From Nonomuraea thailandensis (GTDB lineage: Bacteria > Actinomycetota > Actinomycetes > Streptosporangiales > Streptosporangiaceae), in contig NZ_JAMZEB010000002.1 in NCBI RefSeq assembly GCF_024172165.1, positions 10,736,001-10,800,000 of the forward strand: a stretch of DNA of 64,000 nt, read 5' to 3'. Position numbers and translations under genes: made by a program. A model generated the notes under the pieces. That model was not told the origin of the DNA, did no database searches, and saw only the letters and a program-made list of their open reading frames with translations. Below, piece after piece: positions 7,413-17,094 of the stretch; positions within the stretch are counted from its first letter, which is position 1; each line of letters starts with the position of its first letter.

Positions 7413-9445
7413 GTCGTGCAGACCGTGCCGTTCAGGGTGAAGACGGACGGCAGCACGTTGGGCCCGCTGTAGTTGCCGACGTAACCGATCGTGGTCGTCG
7501 CCCCGGTGGCGAGCGACGGGTTGGCCGCCTCGTTGACGGCCTTGACGCCCGAGCCGGACTGCGTCCAGACGGCGCTCCACCCGCTCCCGAAGCTCTGCCA
7601 CTGCCGCGGCCAGCTGAACGCCAGGGTCCAGCCGTTGAGCGGCGCCCCGTTGTTGGTGATGTCGATGGAGCCGACGTAGCCGCTGGCCCAGTCCGTCTGC
7701 ACGGTCAGCTTGACGGAGCAGGAGCTGGTGGCGGGGGTGCCGGTGGTGAAGGTGAGCGGGGACGAGGGGTCGGAGGTGGCGCCGCCGGCGTCCCTGGCGA
7801 TCACGTTGATCGTGTAGCGGGTGCCGGGCTTGAGGTTGCGGACCGTGAAGGTGGTGCCGGCGGTCTCGCCGAGTTGCTCGGTGATGGCGCCGTTCTGGCG
7901 GTGGAGCTCGTACTTGGCGATCGGGCGGCTGCCCGGCTTGGCGGCGGGCCAGGTGATCGTGGCGGTCGAGTCCGTGACGCCGGTGACGGACGGCTGGCCG
8001 GGGGCGCCGGGGCGGCCCGGCTGCACGGCGGACGGCTTGAGGACGACGGTGGTCAGGGAGAGGGGCGGCAGCGTCTGGGCGGTGGCGGTGCCGGCCGCCG
8101 AGGTGGTGATGGCGGTGGCGCCGTTCGTGTGGGACAGGACGGTGGGCGCGCCGGCCGCGGGGCTGAAGCCGGAGTAGCCGAGCTCGACCGGGTACGACGT
8201 GTCCGACGAGGTGTTGATCAGCAGGACGGCCAGGTCGCCGTTCGGGCGGCGGGCCGCGTGGGCGGTGACCTTCGGCTGGTCCGTGGCGGCGCGGATGAAG
8301 CGGTCACCCGGGCGGGCGAACCTGCTCATCATCTGCAACGCGTAGTACGGCGCGAAGGGGGTGTTCAGCGCAGGCTCGCAGACGCTGCCGTCGGAGGTGC
8401 ACGCGCCGCTGGACAGCAGGCCGAAGTCGCCGTAGTCGGTGTGGCCCTCGACCTCGGTGACGGTGCCGATGCCGTTGTGCACGTTCCACCAGTCGACCGT
8501 GAACACGCCGTTGGCCAGCAGCGTCGCGTACGCGTCCGCGGCGGCCAGCGCCCCCGGCTGGGTGTTGGTGCCGTTGCTGCTCGAGCCGGTGTTGAACTCG
8601 GTCATCGCGATGCCGATCCGCTCCGAGCCCGGCCCGGCGTACCTGGCGATCTGCTCGCGGGTGAGCTGGATCATGTCGGGGACGTGCCCGGTCCTGTCGA
8701 GGGCGCCGGGATACCAGTGCAGGATGACGAAGTCGATCTTCGATCCGGCGGCGGAGAGCACGACCTTGTTCCAGGAGCCGCTGTCGCCCTCGGCCACGAT
8801 GGCGTCGGGCCAGTTCGCGGGCGTGGTGAGCACGGCGCCGATCTTGATGGTGGGATCGACGGCCTTCATCGCGTCGGCGTAGGCGACGACGTGGCGGGCG
8901 TACTCGTTCGGGCTCTTGTCGGCATGGTCGTCGGCCTCCCAGGCCGTGCCGTAGTGGCCGTTGCCGTAGTTCTCGTTGCCGATCTCCCAGTACTTGACGC
9001 CGTACCCCTTGGTGATGTTGGCGTGCCGCACCCAGGCGGCGGCCTCCTCGGCGGTGCCGGTGCCGTAGTTGGCGGTGACCATCGGCTGCGCCCCGGTACG
9101 GCGGACGCCGCTCATGAACGAGTCGAAGTCGGTGTTCGGCGCCACGTAACCGCCGGGGGCGGTGTGGTCGGCCCAGTGGTAGATGTCGGAGTAGGAGCCG
9201 CCGGGGTAGCGCAGCAGCTTCATGCCCGCGTCCTTGAGCAGGTCGGCGGTCTCGTTCGTACCCAGGTTGGTGTCCCAGATCGCGTGATTGGTGCCGAGGC
9301 CCGTCTCGGGGACGGTGGCCAGTGCGGCGCGGGCGTTCACCGTCACCTCGACGGCGGCGGGCTCGTCCGCGTACGCGGCGGGAGCGTTCAGAGCGGTCAG
9401 CGTCAGCAGGGCTGCCAACGTGGCTCGCAGGGGGACTTTCGGCAT
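7406..9445 (-). CDS. Secreted clan-A glycoside hydrolase with FnIII and CBM2
   Basis: 679 aa exported enzyme acting on plant cell-wall polysaccharide, most like alpha-L-arabinofuranosidases. A Sec signal peptide (MPKVPLRATLAALLTLTALN, cleaved near AYA-DEP) leads into a TIM-barrel with acid/base Glu in EIGNENYG and probable nucleophile in MTEFNTG. A fibronectin III module (about 490-575) and a C-terminal family 2 cellulose-binding module with flanking Cys (CSVKLTVQTDWASGY ... NGTVC) follow. ATG 9445 has SD GAGGTG; a longer frame to 9736 is only an overlap with the upstream region. The family assignment (GH51-like or a related one) is not certain; the modular secreted architecture is. Confidence 0.85.
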   Translation of the reverse strand: MPKVPLRATLAALLTLTALNAPAAYADEPAAVEVTVNARAALATVPETGLGTNHAIWDTNLGTNETADLLKDAGMKLLRYPGGSYSDIYHWADHTAPGGYVAPNTDFDSFMSGVRRTGAQPMVTANYGTGTAEEAAAWVRHANITKGYGVKYWEIGNENYGNGHYGTAWEADDHADKSPNEYARHVVAYADAMKAVDPTIKIGAVLTTPANWPDAIVAEGDSGSWNKVVLSAAGSKIDFVILHWYPGALDRTGHVPDMIQLTREQIARYAGPGSERIGIAMTEFNTGSSSNGTNTQPGALAAADAYATLLANGVFTVDWWNVHNGIGTVTEVEGHTDYGDFGLLSSGACTSDGSVCEPALNTPFAPYYALQMMSRFARPGDRFIRAATDQPKVTAHAARRPNGDLAVLLINTSSDTSYPVELGYSGFSPAAGAPTVLSHTNGATAITTSAAGTATAQTLPPLSLTTVVLKPSAVQPGRPGAPGQPSVTGVTDSTATITWPAAKPGSRPIAKYELHRQNGAITEQLGETAGTTFTVRNLKPGTRYTINVIARDAGGATSDPSSPLTFTTGTPATSSCSVKLTVQTDWASGYVGSIDITNNGAPLNGWTLAFSWPRQWQSFGSGWSAVWTQSGSGVKAVNEAANPSLATGATTTIGYVGNYSGPNVLPSVFTLNGTVCTTQ

Positions 9446-9618
9446 CGGCGCACCTCGTGCTGGATTGCGGGTATTCAGCTCGACGCCTCCTCCTGACCAG
9501 GAAGCATCATGATCATGGGCGGTGGCCGCACGGGCGTCAATCGAGGCTGAAACTTTCACGCCCCGGGGCGCGGGAGGATGTCCGCATGCGGGGCGGCGAG
9601 CCAGGTTGGAGGAGACCG

Positions 9619-10479
9619 ATGATGGAGCTGCTGCTGGCGCGGTTGCGCGCGGCGGGGTTCGAGGCCGAGTCCGTACGGCCGGCGCCCGGCGGCGTGGTGG
9701 CCGCGGCGGGCATGGCGAGGCTGCGCGACGGGTCACAGGTGTTCGCCAAGACGCTGCGCACGGCGGCTCCCGACCTGTTCGAGATCGAGGCGGCCGGGCT
9801 GCGCGCGCTGCGCGAGCTGGGCGGCGTCACCACCCCCGAGGTGCTGGCCGTGACGCCCGACCTGCTCGTGCTGGAGCCGCTGCCGCCGCGCCGCGAGGAG
9901 GACGAGCTGTTCTGGGAGGAGCTGGCGCTCGCGGTCGCCGGCCTGCACGGCGGCGTGGTGGGAGAGCGGTTCGGCTGGCACCGGGACGGCTGGCTGGGCC
10001 GCCTGCGCCAGGACAACACCTGGGACGGCGACGGGCACGCCTGGTTCGCCCAGCGCCGGATCCTGCGGTGGTTGCCGGAGCCGCTGGTGGAGGAGGTGCT
10101 GGACCGCGAGGAGCGCCTGGCGCTGGAGCGCCTCTGCGCGGCCCTGCCCGATCTGCTGCCGCCCGCGCCACCGGTGCTCACGCACGGCGACCTGTGGCGC
10201 GAGAACGTCCTGTCCGGCTCCGCCGGCGGCCCGGCGCTGATCGACCCGGCCGTCTCCTACAGCTGGGCGGAGGCGGACCTCAGCATGTTGTGGTGCTCGC
10301 CGCGCCCGCCGGCCGCCGGCCGTTTCTTCGAGGTGTACGCGGCCACCGCGCCCCTGCCGGACGGCTGGCAGGAGCGCATGCGGATCTACCACCTGCGGGA
10401 GCTGCTGAGCAGCATCGCCCACGACGACAACACCAGGGAGTGCGCCGAGGAGGTGCGGGAGATCATCGCCCCTTTCTAG
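9619..10479 (+). CDS. Fructosamine kinase / APH-fold kinase
   Basis: 286 aa cytoplasmic kinase of the fructosamine/ketosamine-3-kinase and aminoglycoside phosphotransferase fold. Catalytic loop THGDLWRENVL contains the catalytic Asp and Asn, followed by LIDPAVSYSWAEADLSML, the expected metal-binding Asp and the typical fructosamine-kinase tail. An Ala-rich N-lobe with ATP-binding Lys (VFAKTL) precedes. It would phosphorylate glycated amines for deglycation. SD GGAGGAG lies just upstream of the paired ATGs at 9619/9622. Transcribed divergently from the secreted hydrolase; its 3' end shares the tetranucleotide CTAG with the convergent gene. Confidence 0.82.
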   Translation: MMELLLARLRAAGFEAESVRPAPGGVVAAAGMARLRDGSQVFAKTLRTAAPDLFEIEAAGLRALRELGGVTTPEVLAVTPDLLVLEPLPPRREEDELFWEELALAVAGLHGGVVGERFGWHRDGWLGRLRQDNTWDGDGHAWFAQRRILRWLPEPLVEEVLDREERLALERLCAALPDLLPPAPPVLTHGDLWRENVLSGSAGGPALIDPAVSYSWAEADLSMLWCSPRPPAAGRFFEVYAATAPLPDGWQERMRIYHLRELLSSIAHDDNTRECAEEVREIIAPF

Positions 10480-11285
10480 TTGTACCTGTACAGCCTGGTG
10501 GCCTTGCGCCGGCCGTGGTCGAACACCGAGGCCCGGTACATGCTGATGGACAGGTCGCCGTGCTCGGCCTTGCCGCAGGTCCCGACGCCGGCGAGCTGGT
10601 GGATCTCGTAGCGGGTGGTCGGGTCTCCGGCCACGAAGTACTCGGCGCGGGCCTGGTACTCGTCGGCGCTGGTGTCGCAGGCGTAGACGAACGTCTTGCG
10701 CTCGCCGAAGCAGATGGTCGCGGCGGCCTTCGTCGAGGCGCAGGTCCTGGACTTGCCGCGGGCGCCGGCGGGGGTGGTCCGGGTGTCACGCTTGACGGGA
10801 TATTTCGCGACATTTCGGACGGTCTTCCAGCGGCCGTACTTGACCCGCCGGCCGCCCTCGTACACGGCGGCGCGGAACGTCACGATCCTGCCGATCTCGC
10901 GGTTGCCGCGCACCTCGCCCGAACGGCCCAGGTTGTGGATGACGTACTTGGTGCCGAGGTAGCCGTTCAGGTAGTACTCGACCGCGGGATGGCGGTGGTC
11001 GTCGGCCGTGTCCTCGATCGTGATGCCGGGCCGGTCGCTCCCGTCGGGGCCGACGCACGCCTCCGCGCCCTTGAGCCGCACGCACACCGGCTCGGCGGCG
11101 GACGTCGTGGACGCGGCCGTGGACGTGGCGGCCGGTTCCGCCTCCTGGGTCGGCTCCGCGGTGGCCACCGCCTGGGCCTTCTGGACCGCCGGGCGGGGCG
11201 GCGCGACCGTGGCCGCCGCTCCTTCGGCGCTGAACGCGGTGGCCACCATCACGGCCGCCGCGATGACTGTGCGACGTAATGCCAC
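10476..11285 (-). CDS. Secreted protein of unknown function, Cys-containing
   Basis: 269 aa. A signal peptide (VALRRTVIAAAVMVATAFSA) is followed by a low-complexity Ala/Thr/Pro linker (to about residue 70) and two similar halves of about 85 residues, each with YYLNGYLGTKYVIHNL- or YFVAGDPTTRYEIHQL-like strands and a nearby basic motif. The halves look like an internal duplication of one beta-rich module. Five Cys could form disulfides. GTG 11285 with GGTGAGG upstream is preferred over the GTG at 11309. No family recognised. Confidence 0.7.
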   Translation of the reverse strand: MALRRTVIAAAVMVATAFSAEGAAATVAPPRPAVQKAQAVATAEPTQEAEPAATSTAASTTSAAEPVCVRLKGAEACVGPDGSDRPGITIEDTADDHRHPAVEYYLNGYLGTKYVIHNLGRSGEVRGNREIGRIVTFRAAVYEGGRRVKYGRWKTVRNVAKYPVKRDTRTTPAGARGKSRTCASTKAAATICFGERKTFVYACDTSADEYQARAEYFVAGDPTTRYEIHQLAGVGTCGKAEHGDLSISMYRASVFDHGRRKATRLYRYN

Positions 11286-11382
11286 AACCTCACCAGCCTC
11301 ACCTGTCACAGTGCTTTTGCCTGGGTGAGACGCGAGGAAAGCGATGAAGGTTCCGAATCGTTCAGCGGACGTTCAGAAAACG

Positions 11383-11424
11383 CCCGGTGCCGGCGCGCCC
11401 CCGATCGAGGGCGCCGGCACCGGG
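11383..11424 (-). terminator. Strong hairpin terminator after the 4-TM protein
   Basis: A perfect 14-bp inverted repeat (CCCGGTGCCGGCGC at 11383-11396 with its complement at 11411-11424) lies 10 bp past the stop of the minus-strand gene at 11435. On that strand it is followed by CGTTTTCTG, a short T-run. Confidence 0.75.
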
Positions 11425-11434
11425 AAGCGCGGGG

Positions 11435-11923
11435 TCAGGCCTGCCGCCTCTTCGGCGTGACGCTGGCCAGCAGCAGGAGCAGCGCGCTCTGGGCGAGCAT
11501 GCCGGGGGCGAGCGGCGGTGCCATCCCGACCGACTTCGTCAGCGCGTTCCACCACTGGGTGAGCGGCGAGTACGCGTCCCACTGGGGGTCCATCGCCCCC
11601 ATCCCGTGGTTGACCGACACGTGCACGAAGACGCCGTACAGCGAGGCGAGCAGGACGATCGCCGCGAGCACGCGCACGACGGTGAGCACCGGCCCGGCGT
11701 CGCGCAGGAGGAGCAGCACCAGCGCGACGACCTGCAGTGTCAGGGCCACCCAGGGGATGAGCTGCACGGGGCTTTCCCAGTGGCGTTCGAAGGCGAGCTC
11801 CAGCGCGGCGCCCACGATGCCGATCGCGACCAGCGCCAGCAGGCCGAGCCGGAGCAGCGGGGTGCCCGGGGCGGCGAGCCGGCGCGACGGCCGCGCGGTC
11901 GTCTGAGGGGGAGTTGAGGTCAT
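11435..11923 (-). CDS. Four-helix membrane protein, unknown
   Basis: 162 aa with four predicted membrane helices (about residues 20-45, 55-75, 80-105 and 135-155) and a short basic C-terminus (PKRRQA). The loop between helices 3 and 4 carries MGAMDPQWDAYSPLTQWWNA, probably extracellular. ATG 11923 is used; a GTG 12 bases upstream is possible. No family recognised. Divergent from the gene at 12138, with about 215 bp between them. Confidence 0.65.
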   Translation of the reverse strand: MTSTPPQTTARPSRRLAAPGTPLLRLGLLALVAIGIVGAALELAFERHWESPVQLIPWVALTLQVVALVLLLLRDAGPVLTVVRVLAAIVLLASLYGVFVHVSVNHGMGAMDPQWDAYSPLTQWWNALTKSVGMAPPLAPGMLAQSALLLLLASVTPKRRQA

Positions 11924-12137
11924 GTACGGGACCACCGTCCGATGCGAGGGGTCTCTTTCGAAGTCGCCTCAAACGTCTCCAGGCATCCTCAGAGGAATCT
12001 GGGCGAATTCTGAAGATCTGGTGAGAAGTCGGGGGACGATGGTCCCTGCACGACATCTTCACGACATCCGCACACGGGCCTGGTGGAGTGTGCGGGGCCG
12101 CGCGGGGTGTGCTCGGAGGAGGACGTTCCACGAGGGG

Positions 12138-12953
12138 GTGCCGCCGTTGGAGAACTGGATCGACCAGCCGATCACCGACCCCGCCGTTCCCGGACGGGAC
12201 GGGCGGCGGCTGAGTGCGGCGGTGTCGCTCCTGCTCGGCCGGTCCGATCCCGAGCCGCCGCGCTGGATGCGGCGCGTGTTCGGCTTCGGCGGCCTGTGCG
12301 CCGCCGTGTCGGGGGCCGTGCACGGCCTGGCGGCGGTCGAGGCCGGGCGCCACAGCCTGATCGGCATGATGGCCTTCCTCACCGGCGTCCTGTTCATCGG
12401 CGTCTGGCTGCCGAACCCGGCCGAGCGCCTGGCCCGCCGGTACGCCGGCCGCTACGTCATCCCCGCCGAGCTGGACGACCCCGCCCTCGACCTGCTGGCC
12501 AGGGCCAGGAGAGCGGTCATGGACGTGACCGGCTCCCGCGTGCACCGCCGGGGCCTGCTCGACGCCGTCGCCAACGACGTCGTGCTGCCCGAGCGCCTGT
12601 GGGAGATCGCCCGCCTCGTCCGCATCCACGCCGACCTGCGCGCCGAGCAGGCCCAGGCGCTGACCGAGGTGATCACCCCCGAGCTGACCGCCGTGCTGGA
12701 ACCGCAGCGGGAGGCGCTGCGCCGCTCGGTGGCGGCGGTCACGGAGCGGGTGTGGGAGCTGGAGGTGTACGCCTCCCGCGTGCGCTCGGCCGACTCCGCG
12801 TTACGGGCGAGCGAGCTGCAGCAGAGCAACGACAAGTACCTGGACCTGCTGGCCCAGACGGGCGACACGGAGGGCGTGCGCGCCCTGACCGCCCAGGCGG
12901 ACGCCCTGACCGCCACCCTGCGCGAGGCCGTCGCCGCCGGAAGAACCCTGTGA
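12138..12953 (+). CDS. Membrane protein with long helical C-terminal domain, unknown
   Basis: About 271 aa. Two membrane helices near residues 45-65 and 75-95 (FGFGGLCAAVSGAVHGL, SLIGMMAFLTGVLFIGVWL) are followed by a 170-residue soluble helical domain rich in Leu, Ala, Glu and Arg, probably coiled-coil (SVAAVTERVWELEVYASRVR). The start is uncertain: GTG 12138 is the first sensible one, but GGGGG at 12134-12138 would better serve a TTG at 12147. No family recognised; the domain may be cytoplasmic scaffolding. Confidence 0.6.
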   Translation: MPPLENWIDQPITDPAVPGRDGRRLSAAVSLLLGRSDPEPPRWMRRVFGFGGLCAAVSGAVHGLAAVEAGRHSLIGMMAFLTGVLFIGVWLPNPAERLARRYAGRYVIPAELDDPALDLLARARRAVMDVTGSRVHRRGLLDAVANDVVLPERLWEIARLVRIHADLRAEQAQALTEVITPELTAVLEPQREALRRSVAAVTERVWELEVYASRVRSADSALRASELQQSNDKYLDLLAQTGDTEGVRALTAQADALTATLREAVAAGRTL

Positions 12954-12954
12954 C

Positions 12955-12978
12955 CGGTACGACCGCGGGGCCGTACCG
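12955..12978. terminator. Hairpin between convergent genes
   Basis: CGGTACG (12955-12961) and CGTACCG (12972-12978) form a 7-bp stem in the 43-bp gap between the convergent membrane-protein gene and lpdA. No T-run on either side, so a modest bidirectional terminator at best. Confidence 0.4.
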
Positions 12979-12996
12979 ATCACCGTCGAGGTCTCT

Positions 12997-14376
12997 TCAC
13001 ATGTTGATCATGTGACCCGCGAGCCCGTGGACGGCCTCCTTGACGGCCTCCCCGAGCGTCGGGTGCGCGTGCACGTTGCGGGCCACCTCGTGCACGGTCA
13101 GGTCCCACTGCTGCGCCAGCGTCAGCTCGGGCAGCAGCTCGGTCACCTCGGGCCCGATCAGGTGCGCGCCGAGCAGCTCGCCGTGCGTGTTGTCACTGAT
13201 GATCTTCACGAAGCCGGCGGAGTCGCCCAGGCCGTGCGCCTTGCCGTTGGCCGTGAACGGGAACTTCGCCACCTTCACGTCGTAGCCCAGGTCGCGGGCC
13301 TGCGCCTCGGTGTAGCCGAAGCTGGCGACCTGCGGCTGGCAGTACGTGGCCCGCGGGATCATCACGAAGTCGAGCTCCATGGTCTCCGCGCCCGCGATCG
13401 TCTCGGCGGCGATGATGCCCATCGACTCTGCGGCGTGCGCCAGCATGAGCTTGGCCGTGACGTCGCCGATGGCGTAGATGCTGGGCACGTTCGTGCGCCC
13501 GCGCCCGTCGACCGCGATCGCGCCGCGCTCGGTCAGCGCCACGCCGGTCTTCTCCAGCCCGTAGCCGTCCACGCGCGGCTGGAACCCGATGGCCTGCAGC
13601 ACCTTGTCGGCCTCCAGCACCTGCGTCTGGTCGCCGCGCGTGACGGTGACCTTGACGCCGGAGCCGGTGTCCTCGATGGAGTCGACGCGGGTGGAGGTCA
13701 GCACCTCGATGCCGAGCCGCTTGTACCGCTTGGCGAGCTCGGCCGACACCTCCTCGTCCTCCAGCGGCACGACCCGGTCGAGGAACTCGACGATGGTCAC
13801 CTTGACGCCGTAGTTGTGCAGCACGTACGCGAACTCCACGCCGATGGCGCCGGCGCCCGCGATGATGATGCTGCCCGGCAGCTCCTCGGTGAGGATCTGC
13901 TCCTCGTACGTCACCACGCGCTCCGACAGCTGCGTGCCGGGGATCAGCCTGGTGGTCGCGCCGGCCGCGACGATGCAGTGGGAGAACGTGATCGTCTCAC
14001 CGTTCACCTGGAGCGTGTTGGCGTCGAGGAACGTGCCACGCCCGTCGTACTCCGTGATGGCGTTCTTCTTCATCAGGTAGTGAACGCCCTTGACCCGCCC
14101 GTCGGCCACCTTCCGGCTGCGCTGGAAGGCCGCGCCGTAGTCGAAGGTGACCTCGCCGCTGATGCCGAAGGTCTTGGCCTCGTTGTGGAAGATGTGGGCG
14201 AGCTCCGCGTTGCGCAGCAGCGCCTTGGACGGGATGCAGCCCACGTTCAGGCAGACGCCACCCCAGTACTTCTCCTCGACGACCGCGGTGCGCAGTCCGA
14301 GCTGGGCGGCGCGGACCGCGGCCGTGTAACCTCCAGGACCCGCGCCGAGGACGACGACGTCATAGTGAGTGCTCAT
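12997..14376 (-). CDS. lpdA: Dihydrolipoamide dehydrogenase (E3)
   Basis: 459 aa FAD flavoenzyme that reoxidises dihydrolipoyl groups of 2-oxo acid dehydrogenase complexes and the glycine cleavage system, with NAD+ as acceptor. Visible motifs: FAD-binding GAGPGGYTAA, redox disulfide GGVCLNVGCIPSK, NAD-binding GAGAIGVEFA, second FAD contact IYAIGDV and catalytic HAHPTLGEAVKE (His/Glu) near the C-terminus. ATG 14376 gives the usual MSTHYDVVVLGAGPGG start; an upstream in-frame ATG at 14388 has no better SD. It follows the tautomerase gene on the same strand by 39 bp. It probably supplies E3 for the E1/E2 genes at 47-51 kb. Confidence 0.95.
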   Translation of the reverse strand: MSTHYDVVVLGAGPGGYTAAVRAAQLGLRTAVVEEKYWGGVCLNVGCIPSKALLRNAELAHIFHNEAKTFGISGEVTFDYGAAFQRSRKVADGRVKGVHYLMKKNAITEYDGRGTFLDANTLQVNGETITFSHCIVAAGATTRLIPGTQLSERVVTYEEQILTEELPGSIIIAGAGAIGVEFAYVLHNYGVKVTIVEFLDRVVPLEDEEVSAELAKRYKRLGIEVLTSTRVDSIEDTGSGVKVTVTRGDQTQVLEADKVLQAIGFQPRVDGYGLEKTGVALTERGAIAVDGRGRTNVPSIYAIGDVTAKLMLAHAAESMGIIAAETIAGAETMELDFVMIPRATYCQPQVASFGYTEAQARDLGYDVKVAKFPFTANGKAHGLGDSAGFVKIISDNTHGELLGAHLIGPEVTELLPELTLAQQWDLTVHEVARNVHAHPTLGEAVKEAVHGLAGHMINM

Positions 14377-14415
14377 GAGTCGGACCATACCGCTCGCCTG
14401 ACTCTGCCCCTGACC

Positions 14416-14790
14416 TCAGACCTCCACCTTGTACGACAGAGTGAGCTCATCTGCGGGAACACCGCGAATTCCCCAGTTGACCTTGGGCGTCTCGATAATG
14501 TTGATCTCCACATCCTCAGGATCGAATCCCGATTTGTCGTAGATCGCACGAATCAGTGCCCGCTTGGCGTCGTCACTGCGGCCCGTGAAGCAGAGCACCT
14601 CGATGATGAGATAACGCTCACTCCGCTGCGGGCAGACGAAGTCGTCCTCCTCCAGCAGCAGGAACCGGTGGAACCGCTTCTCCTCCGGCATCCCCCACGC
14701 GTCCACCAGACAAGACTGCAGGAGATCCGAGAGCTCCCGCTGCCGCCCCGCCCACACGTCCCTGCGCCCGTACACCTTCACTTGTCCCAT
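14416..14790 (-). CDS. Tautomerase-superfamily protein lacking N-terminal Pro
   Basis: 124 aa, of the double-length Tautomerase_2 type (DVWAGRQRELSDLLQ ... GMPEEKRFHRFL ... SERYLIIEVLCFTGRS). Members normally use Pro exposed by Met removal as general base; here the protein begins MGQVKV, so that residue is Gly and no other start restores it. It may therefore lack tautomerase activity. Divergent from the orphan response regulator by 21 bp and upstream of lpdA on the same strand. Confidence 0.75.
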   Translation of the reverse strand: MGQVKVYGRRDVWAGRQRELSDLLQSCLVDAWGMPEEKRFHRFLLLEEDDFVCPQRSERYLIIEVLCFTGRSDDAKRALIRAIYDKSGFDPEDVEINIIETPKVNWGIRGVPADELTLSYKVEV

Positions 14791-14811
14791 GGTCGGCCAA
14801 TATAGAGGACT

Positions 14812-15462
14812 GTGATCCGCATACTCCTGGCCGACGACGAGGCCATGATCAGGGCAGGGGTCCGGGCGATCCTCGAGTCCGATCCCGAGCTGGCCGTGGT
14901 GGCCGAGGCCGGTGACGGAAGGCAGGCGGTCGACCTGGCCATCAGCCACCACCCCGACGTCGCGCTCCTCGACATCCGCATGCCTCGGCTCGACGGGCTC
15001 GCCGCCGCGGCGGAGCTGCGCAGGGCCGCGCCGGGCACGGCCGTGGTGATGCTGACGACGTTCGGCGAGGACGACTACATCGCCAAGGCCCTCGACGTCG
15101 GGGCCAGCGGCTTCCTGCTCAAGTCCGGCGACCCGCGCGAGCTCATCGCCGGGATCCACGCCGTCGCCGGCGGGGCCGCCTACCTGTCGCCCAAGGTCGC
15201 CCAGCGCGTCATCGCCCAGCTCTCCGGCGGCAGGATGTCCAGGGGCGCGCTGGCCCGCGACCGCATCGGGGCACTCACCGACCGCGAGCGCGAGGTGCTC
15301 GCCCTGCTGGGGGCGGGCCTGTCGAACGCCGAGATCGCCCGCGAGCTGCACATCGTGGAGGGCACGGTGAAGGCGTACGTGAGCGCCATCCTCACGCGGC
15401 TCGACGTGCGCAACCGCGTACAGGCCGCGATCATCGCCCACGAGGCCGGCTTGGTAGCCTGA
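14812..15462 (+). CDS. Orphan NarL/FixJ response regulator
   Basis: 216 aa. Receiver with LADDE, phospho-acceptor Asp54 in ALLDIRMPRLDG and Lys in LLKSGDPRE; LuxR-type HTH at the C-terminus (LTDREREVLALLGAG ... EGTVKAYVSAILTRL). GTG start. No histidine kinase adjoins it; neighbours are the divergent tautomerase gene and pyrD 6 bp downstream. With only 21 bp to the divergent start, the promoters must overlap the coding ends. Confidence 0.9.
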   Translation: MIRILLADDEAMIRAGVRAILESDPELAVVAEAGDGRQAVDLAISHHPDVALLDIRMPRLDGLAAAAELRRAAPGTAVVMLTTFGEDDYIAKALDVGASGFLLKSGDPRELIAGIHAVAGGAAYLSPKVAQRVIAQLSGGRMSRGALARDRIGALTDREREVLALLGAGLSNAEIARELHIVEGTVKAYVSAILTRLDVRNRVQAAIIAHEAGLVA

Positions 15463-15468
15463 CCCGTG

Positions 15469-16521
<1,053 letters not shown>

Positions 16522-16539
16522 AGCCCCTATCGTAGGACG

Positions 16540-17094
16540 GTGATCGAACCAGTTTCCCTCGCCGGCGACATCGTCCTCCGCCTCGCGGCCGAGCAGGACG
16601 CCGAGGCCCTGCACTCCGCCTACGTCCGCAACCGCGACCACCTGAAGCCCTGGGAGCCGCGCAGGCCGGAGGAGTTCTTCACCGTGGAAGGCCAGGCCAC
16701 GCGCCTCAAGGCCCTGCTGGAGCAGCAGGGCAGGGGCCAGGCGGTGGCCTGGGTGCTGGCCGACGGCGATCGCGTCGTGGGCCGCATGACGCTCAGCGAC
16801 ATCGTCCGCGGCCCGTTCCTCAACGCCCACCTCGGCTACTGGATCGACTCCGAGTACCTGGGCCGCGGTCTGACCACGCAGGCCGTGCGCGAGGTGTGCA
16901 GGATCTCCGACCAGGACCTCGGCCTGCACAGGGTGGCGGCGGCCACGCTGCTGCACAACCAGGCGTCGCAGAGCGTGCTGCGCAAGTGCGGGTTCGAGCT
17001 GTTCGGCACCGCACCGCGCTACCTGGAGATCGACGGCCGGTGGCAGGACCACCGGCTGTTCCAGCTCATTCTCAACGACCGCCCGGCCTTCTAG
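16540..17094 (+). CDS. GNAT acetyltransferase, RimJ/RimL type
   Basis: 184 aa with the RimJ/RimL arrangement: IVLRLAAEQDAEALHSAYVRNRDHLKPWEP at the start (given here only as family layout), then the LGYWIDSEYLGRGLTTQAV acetyl-CoA loop and the ASQSVLRKCGFELFG tail. It probably acetylates an N-terminal amine or small molecule. It begins 18 bp after pyrD at a GTG. The TAG stop shares CTAG with the convergent hexosaminidase gene. Confidence 0.85.
   Translation: MIEPVSLAGDIVLRLAAEQDAEALHSAYVRNRDHLKPWEPRRPEEFFTVEGQATRLKALLEQQGRGQAVAWVLADGDRVVGRMTLSDIVRGPFLNAHLGYWIDSEYLGRGLTTQAVREVCRISDQDLGLHRVAAATLLHNQASQSVLRKCGFELFGTAPRYLEIDGRWQDHRLFQLILNDRPAF

Noticed and set aside
9446..9736. N-terminal extension of the secreted hydrolase
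   Set aside because: It overlaps the start region of the divergent kinase gene, is Ala/Pro/Arg noise, and would bury the clear signal peptide and SD at 9445.
12046..12073. Direct repeats ACGACATC upstream of the membrane protein at 12138 as a PHO box
   Set aside because: The 11-bp spacing is suggestive, but the units do not match GTTCACC and no phosphate gene adjoins.
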